Below are positions 1 through 7,433 of a stretch of DNA of 27,293 bases, piece after piece. This stretch comes from JBASRP01 sp044866075. Lineage in GTDB: Bacteria; Actinomycetota; AC-67. The translations under genes were made by a program, and so were the position numbers. Where the stretch lies: assembly GCA_044866075.1 (NCBI GenBank), contig JBIOTQ010000134.1, forward strand, positions 1 to 27,293. Direction: 5' to 3'. The notes beneath the pieces were generated by a model. That model was given only the letters and a program-made list of their open reading frames with translations, had not been told where the DNA came from and made no database searches. Each line of letters begins with the position of its first letter. Position 1 is the first letter of the stretch.

Positions 1-117
1 GCCGGCTCGTCTTCTTTCCCCGGGCGGGGGGTTCTCTCGAGCGTTGCAGAGGGTGGGGGTTTAGGGGTATGGACGTTCGGGCAGGAGCCAAGAAACATCG
101 GGAAAACCCTAGGTTCT

Positions 118-144
118 TTGACTCTGGGAGCTTGCTCATATAGC
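118..144 (+). promoter_or_regulatory. possible hupB promoter
   Basis: TTGACT at 118-123 resembles a -35 box and TATAGC at 139-144 a -10 box. The 15-nt spacer is shorter than the optimal 17, so this is tentative. It would place transcription start near 151 and leave a leader of about 28 nt carrying the GGGAGGTGG ribosome site. Nothing else is recognisable in bases 1-117. Confidence 0.35.
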
Positions 145-178
145 GTTCCGCGCGGCATCGAGACCGGGAGGTGGTTGG

Positions 179-586
179 GTGGCGAAGTCGAGCACGTTGA
201 ATCGCTCGCAGCTGCTGAAGACGGTCTCCGAGCGGACCGGCATGGCCCGCAAGGAGGTCGAGCAGGTTTACGAGCACACCCTGCGGACGATCCAGGACGC
301 GGTGAAGAAGGGCGAGAAAGTCGCCCTGACCGGGTTCGGGCGTTTCACGCAGCGGGTTCAGGCGGCCCGTAAGGCCGGTATGGGCAAGAACCCGTTCACG
401 GGTGAAGACATCAAGATCGCGGCGCGGCCCGAGCGCAGACTGCCGCGGTTCTCTCCGGCGAAGCAGTTCAAAGAGTACGTGAGCGGCCAGGCGAAGCTTC
501 CTGCGTTGCCAGCATCGAAGCCGGCCGCGAAGAAGCCGGCCGCCAAGAAGGCAGCGAAGAAGGCTCCGGCCAAGCGCAAAAGGTAG
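179..586 (+). CDS. hupB: DNA-binding protein HU with lysine-rich tail
   Basis: This is a nucleoid-associated histone-like protein of 135 residues. Residues 1-95 form the HU/IHF fold, with the HU signature around GFGRFTQRVQAARKAGMGKN (residues 52-71), the DNA-wrapping beta-arm that follows, and conserved phenylalanines. Residues about 110-135 form a Lys/Ala/Pro tail of PAKK/AAKK-like units, as in mycobacterial HupB and unlike the roughly 90-residue HU of most bacteria. The GTG start at 179 is chosen because a GGGAGGTGG ribosome site lies just upstream. The gene stands alone and ends at a perfect terminator hairpin. The tail is known in mycobacteria to add DNA compaction and to be a site of lysine modification; the same role here is inference. 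Confidence 0.95.
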   Translation: MAKSSTLNRSQLLKTVSERTGMARKEVEQVYEHTLRTIQDAVKKGEKVALTGFGRFTQRVQAARKAGMGKNPFTGEDIKIAARPERRLPRFSPAKQFKEYVSGQAKLPALPASKPAAKKPAAKKAAKKAPAKRKR

Positions 587-604
587 CGCGGGCGAGAAAG
601 ATGG

Positions 605-636
605 GAGGGCGGGACGATATCCCGCCCTCGCTCTTT
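605..636. terminator. bidirectional intrinsic terminator
   Basis: A perfect 10-bp stem, GAGGGCGGGA (605-614) with TCCCGCCCTC (620-629), closes a 5-nt loop CGATA and is followed by GCTCTTT. It sits between the convergent stops of hupB (586) and the hydrolase gene (641), so it can serve both strands, although the T tract is short. Confidence 0.82.
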
Positions 637-640
637 GCGT

Positions 641-1435
641 CTAGGACCCGATGCGTTCCAGGAACGAGCGGACGTGCGGGAGGACCGCGTCGGGGCGTTC
701 CATGACCGCGCAGTGTCCCGCCTTCTCGATGAGAGTGAACGAGGCGTCGGGAAGGTCCTTCGCCATTTGTTCGCCGCGCTCCGGTTCGATGGCGACGTCC
801 TCCTCGCCGTGGATCACGATGCACGGGCACCCGATCTCGCCGAGGCGGTCGTGCACGTCGTCGCGATCGAAGACCGCGCGGATCATCGCGTGCTGGGCCG
901 GGACGTCGGTGTTCATGAGCTTCTTGCGCCAAAGATCGCTTTCCGGCTTCGTGCCGAACGTCGGTCCGAAGTAGACGATCATGAGGATGTTCGTGAGGTC
1001 CTCGGTGATGCCGTCCTCGATCGCCACCTTCAGGAACGCCTCGTACTGCGCGAGCTTGTCGGGGTCCTCGGAGTGTGCCTGCGTGTCGGTCAGCACGAGA
1101 GCCTTCACGCGATCCGGATGCCTCAGGGCGAGCCGCAGGTTGATGAACCCGCCCATCGACTGCCCGAGCCAGACCGAAGAACCGATGCCGAGCTGGTCGG
1201 CCACGCCGGTGAGCATGTCGCCGTAGCGGTAGAAGTCGATGCCCATCGGCACGGGCGCCGACTCGCCGTGACCGGGTGCGTCGATCGCGACGCAGCGGTA
1301 GGAGGTCTTCAGGTCGTCGATGAGCCCATCCCAGATGCCGCGGTCCATTTCGATGCCGTGGTTGAATATGAGCGGAGGACCCGAGCCCTCGTCGGTATAG
1401 GAGTAGTTCCAGCCGTCGAGCTCGCCGCGCGGCAT
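641..1435 (-). CDS. alpha/beta-fold hydrolase
   Basis: The 264-residue protein has the complete alpha/beta hydrolase catalytic set: an oxyanion HG near residues 26-27, the nucleophile elbow GQSMGG with Ser93, Asp213 in GEEDVAI, and His241 in AGHCAV. The family includes 3-oxoadipate enol-lactonase, haloperoxidase-like enzymes and esterases; length and motif spacing fit that group, but the substrate cannot be read from sequence. No signal peptide is seen, so it is probably cytoplasmic. The start lies 2 nt after the stop of the small cold-shock-fold gene upstream, so the two are almost certainly translated from one message. Transcription ends at the hairpin at 605-629. Confidence 0.85.
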   Translation of the reverse strand: MPRGELDGWNYSYTDEGSGPPLIFNHGIEMDRGIWDGLIDDLKTSYRCVAIDAPGHGESAPVPMGIDFYRYGDMLTGVADQLGIGSSVWLGQSMGGFINLRLALRHPDRVKALVLTDTQAHSEDPDKLAQYEAFLKVAIEDGITEDLTNILMIVYFGPTFGTKPESDLWRKKLMNTDVPAQHAMIRAVFDRDDVHDRLGEIGCPCIVIHGEEDVAIEPERGEQMAKDLPDASFTLIEKAGHCAVMERPDAVLPHVRSFLERIGS

Positions 1436-1437
1436 CG

Positions 1438-1644
1438 CTAGAAGCTCACGATCGTGAGGTTGCGCACCTTCACACGCGGCGCTTCGCCCTCGACGAGGAA
1501 CTTGACGCGCTGTCCGAGCCGGAATTCACGAACCCCGGATTCGCGGAACGAGTCGAAGTCGAACGCGAGCTCTTGCTGCGTGTCGTCCAGGATCAATCCG
1601 CTGTGCGACTGCGCGTTGTACGCCCTGATGGTTCCTTGCGGCAT
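1438..1644 (-). CDS. divergent cold-shock-domain-like small protein
   Basis: The 68-residue protein starts at the ATG at 1644 because a GGAGGA ribosome site lies about 9 nt upstream; an in-frame ATG at 1680 would add 12 residues but lacks such a site and overlaps a possible -10 box (TACGAT, read on the minus strand at 1684-1679). The beginning MPQGTIRAYNAQSHSGLI has the GT(V/I)KxFNxxxGxGFI rhythm of the cold-shock OB fold, and LGQRVKFLVEG (43-53) matches the EGQxVxFxVE strand. The aromatic RNP1 and RNP2 residues that stack on nucleic acid are mostly absent. It may therefore keep the OB fold without normal RNA binding. It is coupled to the hydrolase gene by a 2-nt gap. Confidence 0.68.
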   Translation of the reverse strand: MPQGTIRAYNAQSHSGLILDDTQQELAFDFDSFRESGVREFRLGQRVKFLVEGEAPRVKVRNLTIVSF

Positions 1645-1720
1645 CGCCGATCGTCCTCCGTTCTCGTAGTCGTTGAGCATCGTATATGTGCCTAGATCGA
1701 CACGAGAAACCGTGCCGAGT

Positions 1721-2839
1721 TCATCCCCCTTTGATCGTTGCGACGACCTCGTCGAGGAGGTAGAAGGATTCGCGGATTTTCGTCGCGTCGCCGAGGAACG
1801 TCATGTTCCAGGGGACGACGTGCTTGACGCCGACGGCCTCGTACTCGCGCAGCTCCTTGACGATCTCGTCGGGTGTGCCGTGCAGCGTGAAGTCGTGCGA
1901 GATCTCTTCCGGCACCGACGCGATCGCCTTGAGGGCGTCGTCCTTCGCATAATGCGTCGGGATGTAGTCGCGCAGTCCTTGGAAGTTCGTGCCGAGCGGA
2001 TGTGAGTAGCCGCGCTTCTCGTACTCCTCGCTCGGGAGAACCAGCTGGAAACCCTTCGGGAGCGTCTCGTTGAGGATGCGGTGCGCTTCCTCGTGATCGG
2101 TCGCGATCACCGTGTACGCCCAGAGCGCCGGCGTGAAGTTCGTGACGTCGCGGCCGGCCTTCTCGGCCGCGCCCTTGATGATGCCGAGCCGCCGCGCGTA
2201 CTCGGCGGGCGGCATGCGCGTCGGCAGCCAGCCGTCGGCGAGACGGCCTGTGATCGCGCACATGCGATCGCCGTGCGCGCCGGTCCAGATCGGTGGGAAC
2301 TTCCCCGGTGTGTGCGGACCCATGCCGCACACGGCCTTGCGCAGCGTCCAGAAGTCGCCGTCGAAATCGACGGGCTCGTCGTTCTCCCAGAGCAGTCGGA
2401 TGATCTCGAGCGCTTCCTCGAACTTCGAAGCGGGCTTCGAGAAGTCCATGCCGTAGGGCGTGATGTTCTCACCCTCGCCGGCGCCGATCCCGAGGATGAC
2501 GCGTCCCTTCGAGAAATGGTCGAGTGTCAGCCACTCGTTCGCCACCATCGCCGGGTGACGGCGGATCGGCTCGGTCACGCTCGTGCCGAGCCGGATCCTC
2601 TCGGTGTGCGTGGCGACCGCAGCGATCGCGGCGACGGGATCGAAGTACACATGCGGGTTCGATTGGAAGTTCGCCAATGGAGTGACGTCGGGCGTCCAGA
2701 TCGACTCCGGGTGCCAGCCCATCAGGTGGTCGGGCCACCAGATCGCGTCGAAGCCCTTCTCCTCGTTGCGTCTCGCGGTCTTCAGCAGCCCTTCGACGGG
2801 CGGCATGATCTGTCCGACGGCGCCGATCTCGAGCGTCAT
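1721..2839 (-). CDS. LLM-class F420-dependent oxidoreductase
   Basis: The 372-residue TIM-barrel protein belongs to the bacterial luciferase-like (LLM) family, in the branch related to methylene-tetrahydromethanopterin reductase and mycobacterial F420-dependent reductases. Seen motifs are WWPDHLMGW (34-42), TERIRLGTSV (79-88), LDHFSKGRVILGIGAGEGEN (106-125) and ADGWLPTRMPPAEY in the second half. Such enzymes transfer hydride between F420H2 (sometimes FMNH2) and a substrate that cannot be named here. The ATG at 2839 is supported by AGGAGA 5 nt upstream. It starts 15 nt after cofC ends, which supports F420 rather than FMN as cofactor. The use of F420 is inference from family and neighbour. Confidence 0.88.
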   Translation of the reverse strand: MTLEIGAVGQIMPPVEGLLKTARRNEEKGFDAIWWPDHLMGWHPESIWTPDVTPLANFQSNPHVYFDPVAAIAAVATHTERIRLGTSVTEPIRRHPAMVANEWLTLDHFSKGRVILGIGAGEGENITPYGMDFSKPASKFEEALEIIRLLWENDEPVDFDGDFWTLRKAVCGMGPHTPGKFPPIWTGAHGDRMCAITGRLADGWLPTRMPPAEYARRLGIIKGAAEKAGRDVTNFTPALWAYTVIATDHEEAHRILNETLPKGFQLVLPSEEYEKRGYSHPLGTNFQGLRDYIPTHYAKDDALKAIASVPEEISHDFTLHGTPDEIVKELREYEAVGVKHVVPWNMTFLGDATKIRESFYLLDEVVATIKGG

Positions 2840-2854
2840 GGTCTCTCCTGTTCG

Positions 2855-3496
2855 TCAGCCGGCGAGCCGCAGCCGCGCCGCGATGCCGAGCTCCTCCAGC
2901 GCCTTACGGGTCTCGTCACCGACCCCGTGACGCCAGGCCTCCGCCAGATCGTCGGGCGTATCGACGTCCAGCGCCAAACCGGGCCGCGCGGCAACGAGCG
3001 CGGGCGTCCCGGCTGCGCGCGCGAGACCCGCGTGCGCGGCGAGGCTGTTCGGTCCGAAGGCGACGTCGATCTGATCGCCGGGCGAGCGCCACAGCGCGTT
3101 CGTACCGACGCCGGCGCGGTCGGGCGCCAGCGCCACTCCCGGGGACGCGACGAGCGCCGCGACGTCGTCCGGGCGTGCGCTCGGGAGGTCCGCGGACACG
3201 ACGAGGACGCCCGTCGCGCCCTCTGCGATCGCCGCGTGTGTCGCGGCGGTCAGCGAGGCGTTGAGACCGGCTCCCGGCGTCGGGTCCGGTACCGCTTCGA
3301 CACCCGCGGCGCGCGCGAGGTCGGTTGCGTCCGCGTCCGAATTGAGTACCCAGACGCGGTCGAATCCGCGCGCAGCGGAGATCACATCGGCGAGCATGGC
3401 GAGCGTCAACCGCCGCCGCTCGTCCGAGGAAAGGGCGGGCGCGAGGCGTTCCTTCGCCGCCGCGAGAGGCTTCATCGGGATCAGGACCACGCGCAT
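2855..3496 (-). CDS. cofC: 2-phospho-L-lactate / phosphoenolpyruvate guanylyltransferase
   Basis: This is the CofC/FbiD enzyme of coenzyme F420 biosynthesis, which activates a three-carbon phospho-acid (phosphoenolpyruvate in mycobacteria, 2-phospholactate in methanogens) with GTP for transfer to the deazaflavin Fo. The 213 residues show the nucleotidyltransferase fold: KPLAAAKERLA (9-19) at the GTP site, GLN (77-79), the metal-site SADLP (101-105), DRAGVGTN (126-133), FGPNSL (147-152) and DVDTPDDL (177-184). Length fits the family. In mycobacteria the homologue fbiD also lies near gpsA, as here. The ATG at 3496 is 59 nt from the divergent plsC start. In an actinobacterium the PEP-using FbiD activity is more likely. 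Confidence 0.9.
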   Translation of the reverse strand: MRVVLIPMKPLAAAKERLAPALSSDERRRLTLAMLADVISAARGFDRVWVLNSDADATDLARAAGVEAVPDPTPGAGLNASLTAATHAAIAEGATGVLVVSADLPSARPDDVAALVASPGVALAPDRAGVGTNALWRSPGDQIDVAFGPNSLAAHAGLARAAGTPALVAARPGLALDVDTPDDLAEAWRHGVGDETRKALEELGIAARLRLAG

Positions 3497-3555
3497 CGCG
3501 TCAGCCCGCCCTCGCTATGATGTGCCGGCCTTTCCCGTAACCCGGAGGTCTGCCT

Positions 3556-4245
3556 TTGGAACCGATGTACGCGGTCGCGCGAGCGTTGTTGCTGCCGTTC
3601 TTGAGTCTCTTTTTCCGCTGGCGATTGATGGGGACGCACAACATCCCGCGCGAGGGCCCGGTCATCGTCGCCTGCAACCATATCTCATACTTCGACCCGC
3701 TCTGCCACGCGTACATGATCGACCGCTCGGGACGGAAGTGCCGCTTCTTCGCCAAGTCCGAACTCTGGAAGAACCCCTTCCTGCGCTTCGTGCTCACGCA
3801 CGCGCACCAGATCCCCGTCGAGCGCGGCAGCGGCGAGACGGGGCCCGTCGAGAAGGCCATCGAGTGGCTGGGGCGCGACGAGCTCGTCGTCATCTATCCG
3901 GAGGCGACGATCACCACGAACCCCGACCTGACGCCGATGCAGGGGAAGACCGGCGTCGGGCGCGTGGCGCTTGCGACGGGCGCTCCGGTGGTTCCGATCG
4001 CGGTCTGGGGCTCGCAGTGGGTCCGTCCCAAGAAGCGGAAGCCGGTGCAGAAGTGGCGCCGGTTGATCGTGCTGAAGGCGGGGGAGCCGATGAGCTTCGA
4101 CGATCTGCGCGGCCGCGACGAGGCCGAGGCGGCGCGCGAAGCGACCGACCGAGTGATCGGCGAGCTCGACCGCTTGGTGCGCGAGCTCCACAAGATCTAC
4201 CCCGAAGGCGGCGCCGTCCCGGAGCTGATCGACAGCGATGGGTAA
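3556..4245 (+). CDS. plsC: 1-acyl-sn-glycerol-3-phosphate acyltransferase
   Basis: The 229-residue PlsC-family enzyme transfers an acyl chain to lysophosphatidic acid at the inner membrane face, giving phosphatidic acid. A hydrophobic N-terminal segment (about 8-20) precedes the catalytic NHISYFD (41-47, the NHx4D motif), the PVERG substrate site (87-91), YPEAT (114-118, for the more common FPEGT) and VPIAVWG (146-152). The start is TTG at 3556: CGGAGG lies 7 nt upstream, whereas the ATG at 3565 would be about 16 nt away. A TATGAT box at 3516-3521 could be the -10 element. The gene overlaps gpsA by 8 nt, which joins two steps of glycerolipid synthesis. Confidence 0.9.
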   Translation: MEPMYAVARALLLPFLSLFFRWRLMGTHNIPREGPVIVACNHISYFDPLCHAYMIDRSGRKCRFFAKSELWKNPFLRFVLTHAHQIPVERGSGETGPVEKAIEWLGRDELVVIYPEATITTNPDLTPMQGKTGVGRVALATGAPVVPIAVWGSQWVRPKKRKPVQKWRRLIVLKAGEPMSFDDLRGRDEAEAAREATDRVIGELDRLVRELHKIYPEGGAVPELIDSDG

Positions 4246-5272
4246 ACGCGGGCACGTCGCCGTCGTCGGCGCCGGCTCGTGGGGGACGGCGTTCGCGGCG
4301 GTCATCGCGGCGAACCACGTTCCGACGCTGCTGTGGGCGCGCCGCGCGGAGCTGGCGCGCGAGATCAACCTCCGGCACGCGAACCAGCCGTACCTCCCCG
4401 ACATCCCGCTGCCGACGACCTTGCGCGGAACTGCGGATGTCGAGGAGGCCGTCGGTCCCGCCTCGGTCGTCGTGATGGCTGTTCCGTCTCACGCGCTGCG
4501 CGAGAAGATGAAAGAGATCGGGCCGCTCGTCCCCACCGACGCGGCGGTCGTGAGCCTCACCAAAGGCGTCGAGCAGGACTCGCTGCTGCGCATGACGGAG
4601 GTCATCGCCGAGGCCGGCAACATCGAGCCCGAACGCGCGGCCGCGGTCTCGGGCCCGAACCTCGCGAAGGAGGTCGCGCAGGGCCTGCCCGGCGCCACCG
4701 TCGTCGCGTGCACGGACATCAGGCGCGCGGGACGATTGCAGCGGATCTTCCACTCGCGGACGTTTCGCGTGTACACCAACGCCGATGTGTGCGGCGTCGA
4801 GATCGGCGGCGCGGCGAAGAACGTGGTCGCTCTGGCGGCGGGGATCGCCGACGGGCTCGGCTACGGCGACAACTCTAAGGCAGCGCTTATCACGCGCGGG
4901 CTGGTCGAGATCACGCGTCTCGCGGTGAAGCTCGGCGCCGATCCTCTGACGATGGCCGGGCTCGCCGGCGTCGGGGACCTGGTCGCGACGTGCATGAGCA
5001 AGCAGAGCCGCAACCGGTTCGTCGGCGAGGAGCTCGGCAAAGGCCGCTCGCTCGACGAGATCATCGCGTCGATGAACATGGTCGCCGAAGGAGTGAAGTC
5101 GTCGAAGTCGGTGACGGCGCTCGCCGAGCGGCACGGCGTCGACATGCCGATCGCGCAACGCGTCCGCCGCGTCATCCACGAGGGCGCCGACGCGCGAGAG
5201 ATGGTCGACGAGCTCATGATGCGATCGCCCGAACCGGAATTCCTCGGCATCCGACCGGAGCCGTCCGGATAG
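4238..5272 (+). CDS. gpsA: glycerol-3-phosphate dehydrogenase [NAD(P)+]
   Basis: GpsA reduces dihydroxyacetone phosphate to sn-glycerol-3-phosphate, the backbone for phospholipids. The 344 residues show the Rossmann motif GAGSWGTA (11-18), LTKG (107-110), SGPNLAKEV (138-146), the catalytic Lys194 in EIGGAAKN, GLAGVGDL (241-248) and the RNR segment (258-260). Length is typical. The ATG lies inside the end of plsC (8-nt overlap) and the TAG stop shares its G with the next gene's GTG. The order cofC/fbiD-plsC-gpsA-ddl is common in actinobacteria, so the product and context agree. Confidence 0.96.
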   Translation: MGKRGHVAVVGAGSWGTAFAAVIAANHVPTLLWARRAELAREINLRHANQPYLPDIPLPTTLRGTADVEEAVGPASVVVMAVPSHALREKMKEIGPLVPTDAAVVSLTKGVEQDSLLRMTEVIAEAGNIEPERAAAVSGPNLAKEVAQGLPGATVVACTDIRRAGRLQRIFHSRTFRVYTNADVCGVEIGGAAKNVVALAAGIADGLGYGDNSKAALITRGLVEITRLAVKLGADPLTMAGLAGVGDLVATCMSKQSRNRFVGEELGKGRSLDEIIASMNMVAEGVKSSKSVTALAERHGVDMPIAQRVRRVIHEGADAREMVDELMMRSPEPEFLGIRPEPSG

Positions 5273-6243
5273 TGGACCGCCCGACGTTCGTCGACGTCCT
5301 CGCCGCCGCGCGAACGATCCGCCCCTACCTCGCAAAGACGGCTTTCTACGAGTCGATCCCGCTGGGCAAGATGCTCGGTTGCCGCATATTCGTGAAGTAC
5401 GAGAACCACCAGCCGGTGAACTCGTTCAAAGTGCGCGGCGCTCTGAACAGGATGCTGCGCGCGTCGTTCGAGGAGCGCCAGCGCGGCTTCGTGACGGCGT
5501 CGCAGGGGAACCACGGGCAAGGCGTGTGCTACGCGGCCGCGATCGTCGGCGCGCACGCAACGGTCGTCGTCCCCGAGAAGGCGAACCCCGACAAAGTCGA
5601 GGCGATGCGCAACCTCGGCGCGGAAGTCCTGACGCACGGCGAGGATTTCGAAGCGGCCGTCGCGCGCGCCTGGGAGATCGCGGCCGAGCGGAACGCCACG
5701 TACTTGCACGCGGCCGACGATCCGCTGATCGTTGCCGGACACGCGACCGTCGCTCTGGAGATGTTCGAGGACGAGCCTGCGCTCGACACGATCGTCTTCC
5801 CCGTCGGCGCGGGCGGGTTGATCAGCGGCGCCGCGCTCGTCGCGAAGACGTTGAAGCCCGAGGTCGAGGTGATCGGCGTTCAGGCGGAACGCACGCCTGG
5901 ATTCGTGGAGTCGCTCAAGGCGGGCCACGTGGTCGAGTGCGCGCCGTCGTCGACGTTCGCCGAGGGGATCGCGGTCCGGCACCCCCCGCAGCTGACTTTC
6001 GAGATGGTGCGCGATCTGGTCGACGATGTGATCACGGTGAGCGAAGAAGACATGCGGCGCGCGATCATCCTGCTGCTCGAGAAGACGCACAACCTCGCCG
6101 AGGGCGCCGGCGCGGCCGGCCTCGCCGGGGTCGTGAAACTGCACGAGCGGCTCGGCGGCCGGATCGTGGGGACCGTGCTATCGGGAGGGAACCTCCCGTG
6201 GCACGTCCTCAACCGCGCACTAAACGACATCCATTCCTGGTAG
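5272..6243 (+). CDS. threonine/serine dehydratase-like PLP enzyme
   Basis: This fold-type II PLP enzyme of 323 residues resembles catabolic threonine dehydratase (TdcB) and serine racemase. Seen are NHQPVNSFKVRGA (45-57) with Schiff-base Lys53, SQGNHGQG (77-84; usually SAGNHAQG), the phosphate-binding GAGGLISG (179-186), an FAEGIAV segment (229-235) and SGGN (304-307). No C-terminal ACT domain follows, so isoleucine feedback as in biosynthetic IlvA is not expected. The GTG start at 5272 overlaps the gpsA stop (TAGTG), and the conserved DRPTFVDVLAAA begins right there. It sits in the gpsA-ddl run 10 nt before ddl. Deaminating dehydratase is the first guess; racemase activity cannot be excluded. 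Confidence 0.83.
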   Translation: MDRPTFVDVLAAARTIRPYLAKTAFYESIPLGKMLGCRIFVKYENHQPVNSFKVRGALNRMLRASFEERQRGFVTASQGNHGQGVCYAAAIVGAHATVVVPEKANPDKVEAMRNLGAEVLTHGEDFEAAVARAWEIAAERNATYLHAADDPLIVAGHATVALEMFEDEPALDTIVFPVGAGGLISGAALVAKTLKPEVEVIGVQAERTPGFVESLKAGHVVECAPSSTFAEGIAVRHPPQLTFEMVRDLVDDVITVSEEDMRRAIILLLEKTHNLAEGAGAAGLAGVVKLHERLGGRIVGTVLSGGNLPWHVLNRALNDIHSW

Positions 6244-6253
6244 AAGGGAACCC

Positions 6254-7342
6254 ATGACCAAGCTCCGCGTGGCGATCTTGTACGGCGGCCGTTCGGCCGA
6301 ACACGAGGTGTCGGTGGTGAGTGCGCGCAGCGTGATGGCCGCGATCGACCGCTCGAAGTACGACGTCGTGCCGATCGCGATCACGAAGGCGGGACGCTGG
6401 ATGCTCCCGGAGAAGACGCCCGAGCAGCTCGAGGCGCCGAAGGGGACGCTGCCGGCTACCGGTGAACAGGGGACCGGCGTCGCGCTGATGCGGGAATCGT
6501 ACGGTGCGGAGCTCAAACCGCTGGAGGGCGGAACGGCGGACCTCGGCACGATCGACGTCGTCTTCCCCATGCTGCACGGACCGTACGGCGAGGACGGGAC
6601 CGTCCAAGGGATGCTCGAGCTCGCCGGCGTCGCGTACGTCGGCGCGGGCGTACTCGCGTCCGCGCTCGGGATGGACAAGGAGATGCAGAAGCAGCTCTTC
6701 CAGTCGCGCGGCCTGCCGGTGGGTCCGTACATCCACGTGCACGCCGAAGATTGGCACCGCGGTCCTGATTCCATCCTGGAGCTCGCCGAGACCGAGATCG
6801 GCCTCCCCTGCTTCGCGAAGCCGGCGCGTCTCGGGTCGAGCATCGGCGTGTCCAAGTGCACGACGGCGGACGAGCTGCGCGCCGGTCTGAACCTGGCGCT
6901 CGAGCACGACGACAAGGCGCTCGTCGAGAAAGCGATCGCCGGCCGCGAGCTCGAGTGCGCCGTGCTGGGGAACGAAGAGCCGGAGGCGTCGATCGTCGGC
7001 GAGATCGTCTCGGCGCACGACTTCTACGACTTCGAAGCGAAATACATCGAGGAGGGGAGCGAGCTGCTGATCCCGGCACCGATCCCCGAGAACGTGTCTG
7101 AAGAGATCAGGCGCCTGGCTGTCGAGGCGTTCCGCGCCATCGACTGCGCCGGCATGGCGCGCGTGGATTTCTTCTATGAGGAGGGGACGGGCGCGATCGT
7201 CCTCAACGAGATCAACACGATCCCCGGGTTCACGCCGATCTCGATGTACCCGAAGCTGTGGGAGGCGACGGGGATCCCGTACGCGAAGCTGATCGACCGG
7301 CTGATCGAACTGGCTGTTGAGAAGCAGCGACCGGTCGCGTAG
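6254..7342 (+). CDS. ddl: D-alanine--D-alanine ligase
   Basis: Ddl joins two D-alanines using ATP for peptidoglycan precursors in the cytoplasm. The 362-residue ATP-grasp protein shows GGRSAEHEVS (11-20), LHGPYGEDGTVQG (107-119), GSSIGVSK (194-201), the subsite region FYDFEAKY (257-264), MARVDFF (301-307) and NEINTIPGFTPIS (318-330) with the metal and substrate ligands. The long form with FYD(F/Y)EAKY is the ordinary D-Ala-type ligase rather than the D-Lac or D-Ser types. AGAAGGG lies 6 nt before the ATG. It is the last gene of the run from plsC; no clear terminator follows in 7343-7433. Confidence 0.96.
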   Translation: MTKLRVAILYGGRSAEHEVSVVSARSVMAAIDRSKYDVVPIAITKAGRWMLPEKTPEQLEAPKGTLPATGEQGTGVALMRESYGAELKPLEGGTADLGTIDVVFPMLHGPYGEDGTVQGMLELAGVAYVGAGVLASALGMDKEMQKQLFQSRGLPVGPYIHVHAEDWHRGPDSILELAETEIGLPCFAKPARLGSSIGVSKCTTADELRAGLNLALEHDDKALVEKAIAGRELECAVLGNEEPEASIVGEIVSAHDFYDFEAKYIEEGSELLIPAPIPENVSEEIRRLAVEAFRAIDCAGMARVDFFYEEGTGAIVLNEINTIPGFTPISMYPKLWEATGIPYAKLIDRLIELAVEKQRPVA

Positions 7343-7399
7343 GGCTCGCGCAAATTAGGCGCATTCGCAGGTCTAACCGGTTTGTCCGCTCCGCGATGA

Positions 7400-7415
7400 G
7401 TCTCGTGACCGAGAC
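7400..7415. repeat. short inverted repeat before lipoprotein gene
   Basis: GTCTCG (7400-7405) and CGAGAC (7410-7415) are perfect complements separated by TGAC. The element lies 18 nt before the lipoprotein start. It could be a dyad operator or a small leader hairpin; a 6-bp arm is near what chance allows. Confidence 0.3.
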
Positions 7416-7433
7416 ACAAGCGTCTTCGTTTCA

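Noticed and set aside
1..117. GC-rich CCCCGGGCGGGG near base 18 as a terminator of an earlier gene.
   Set aside because: Only a 4-bp stem can form, the following T tract is interrupted, and no upstream gene is visible in the window.
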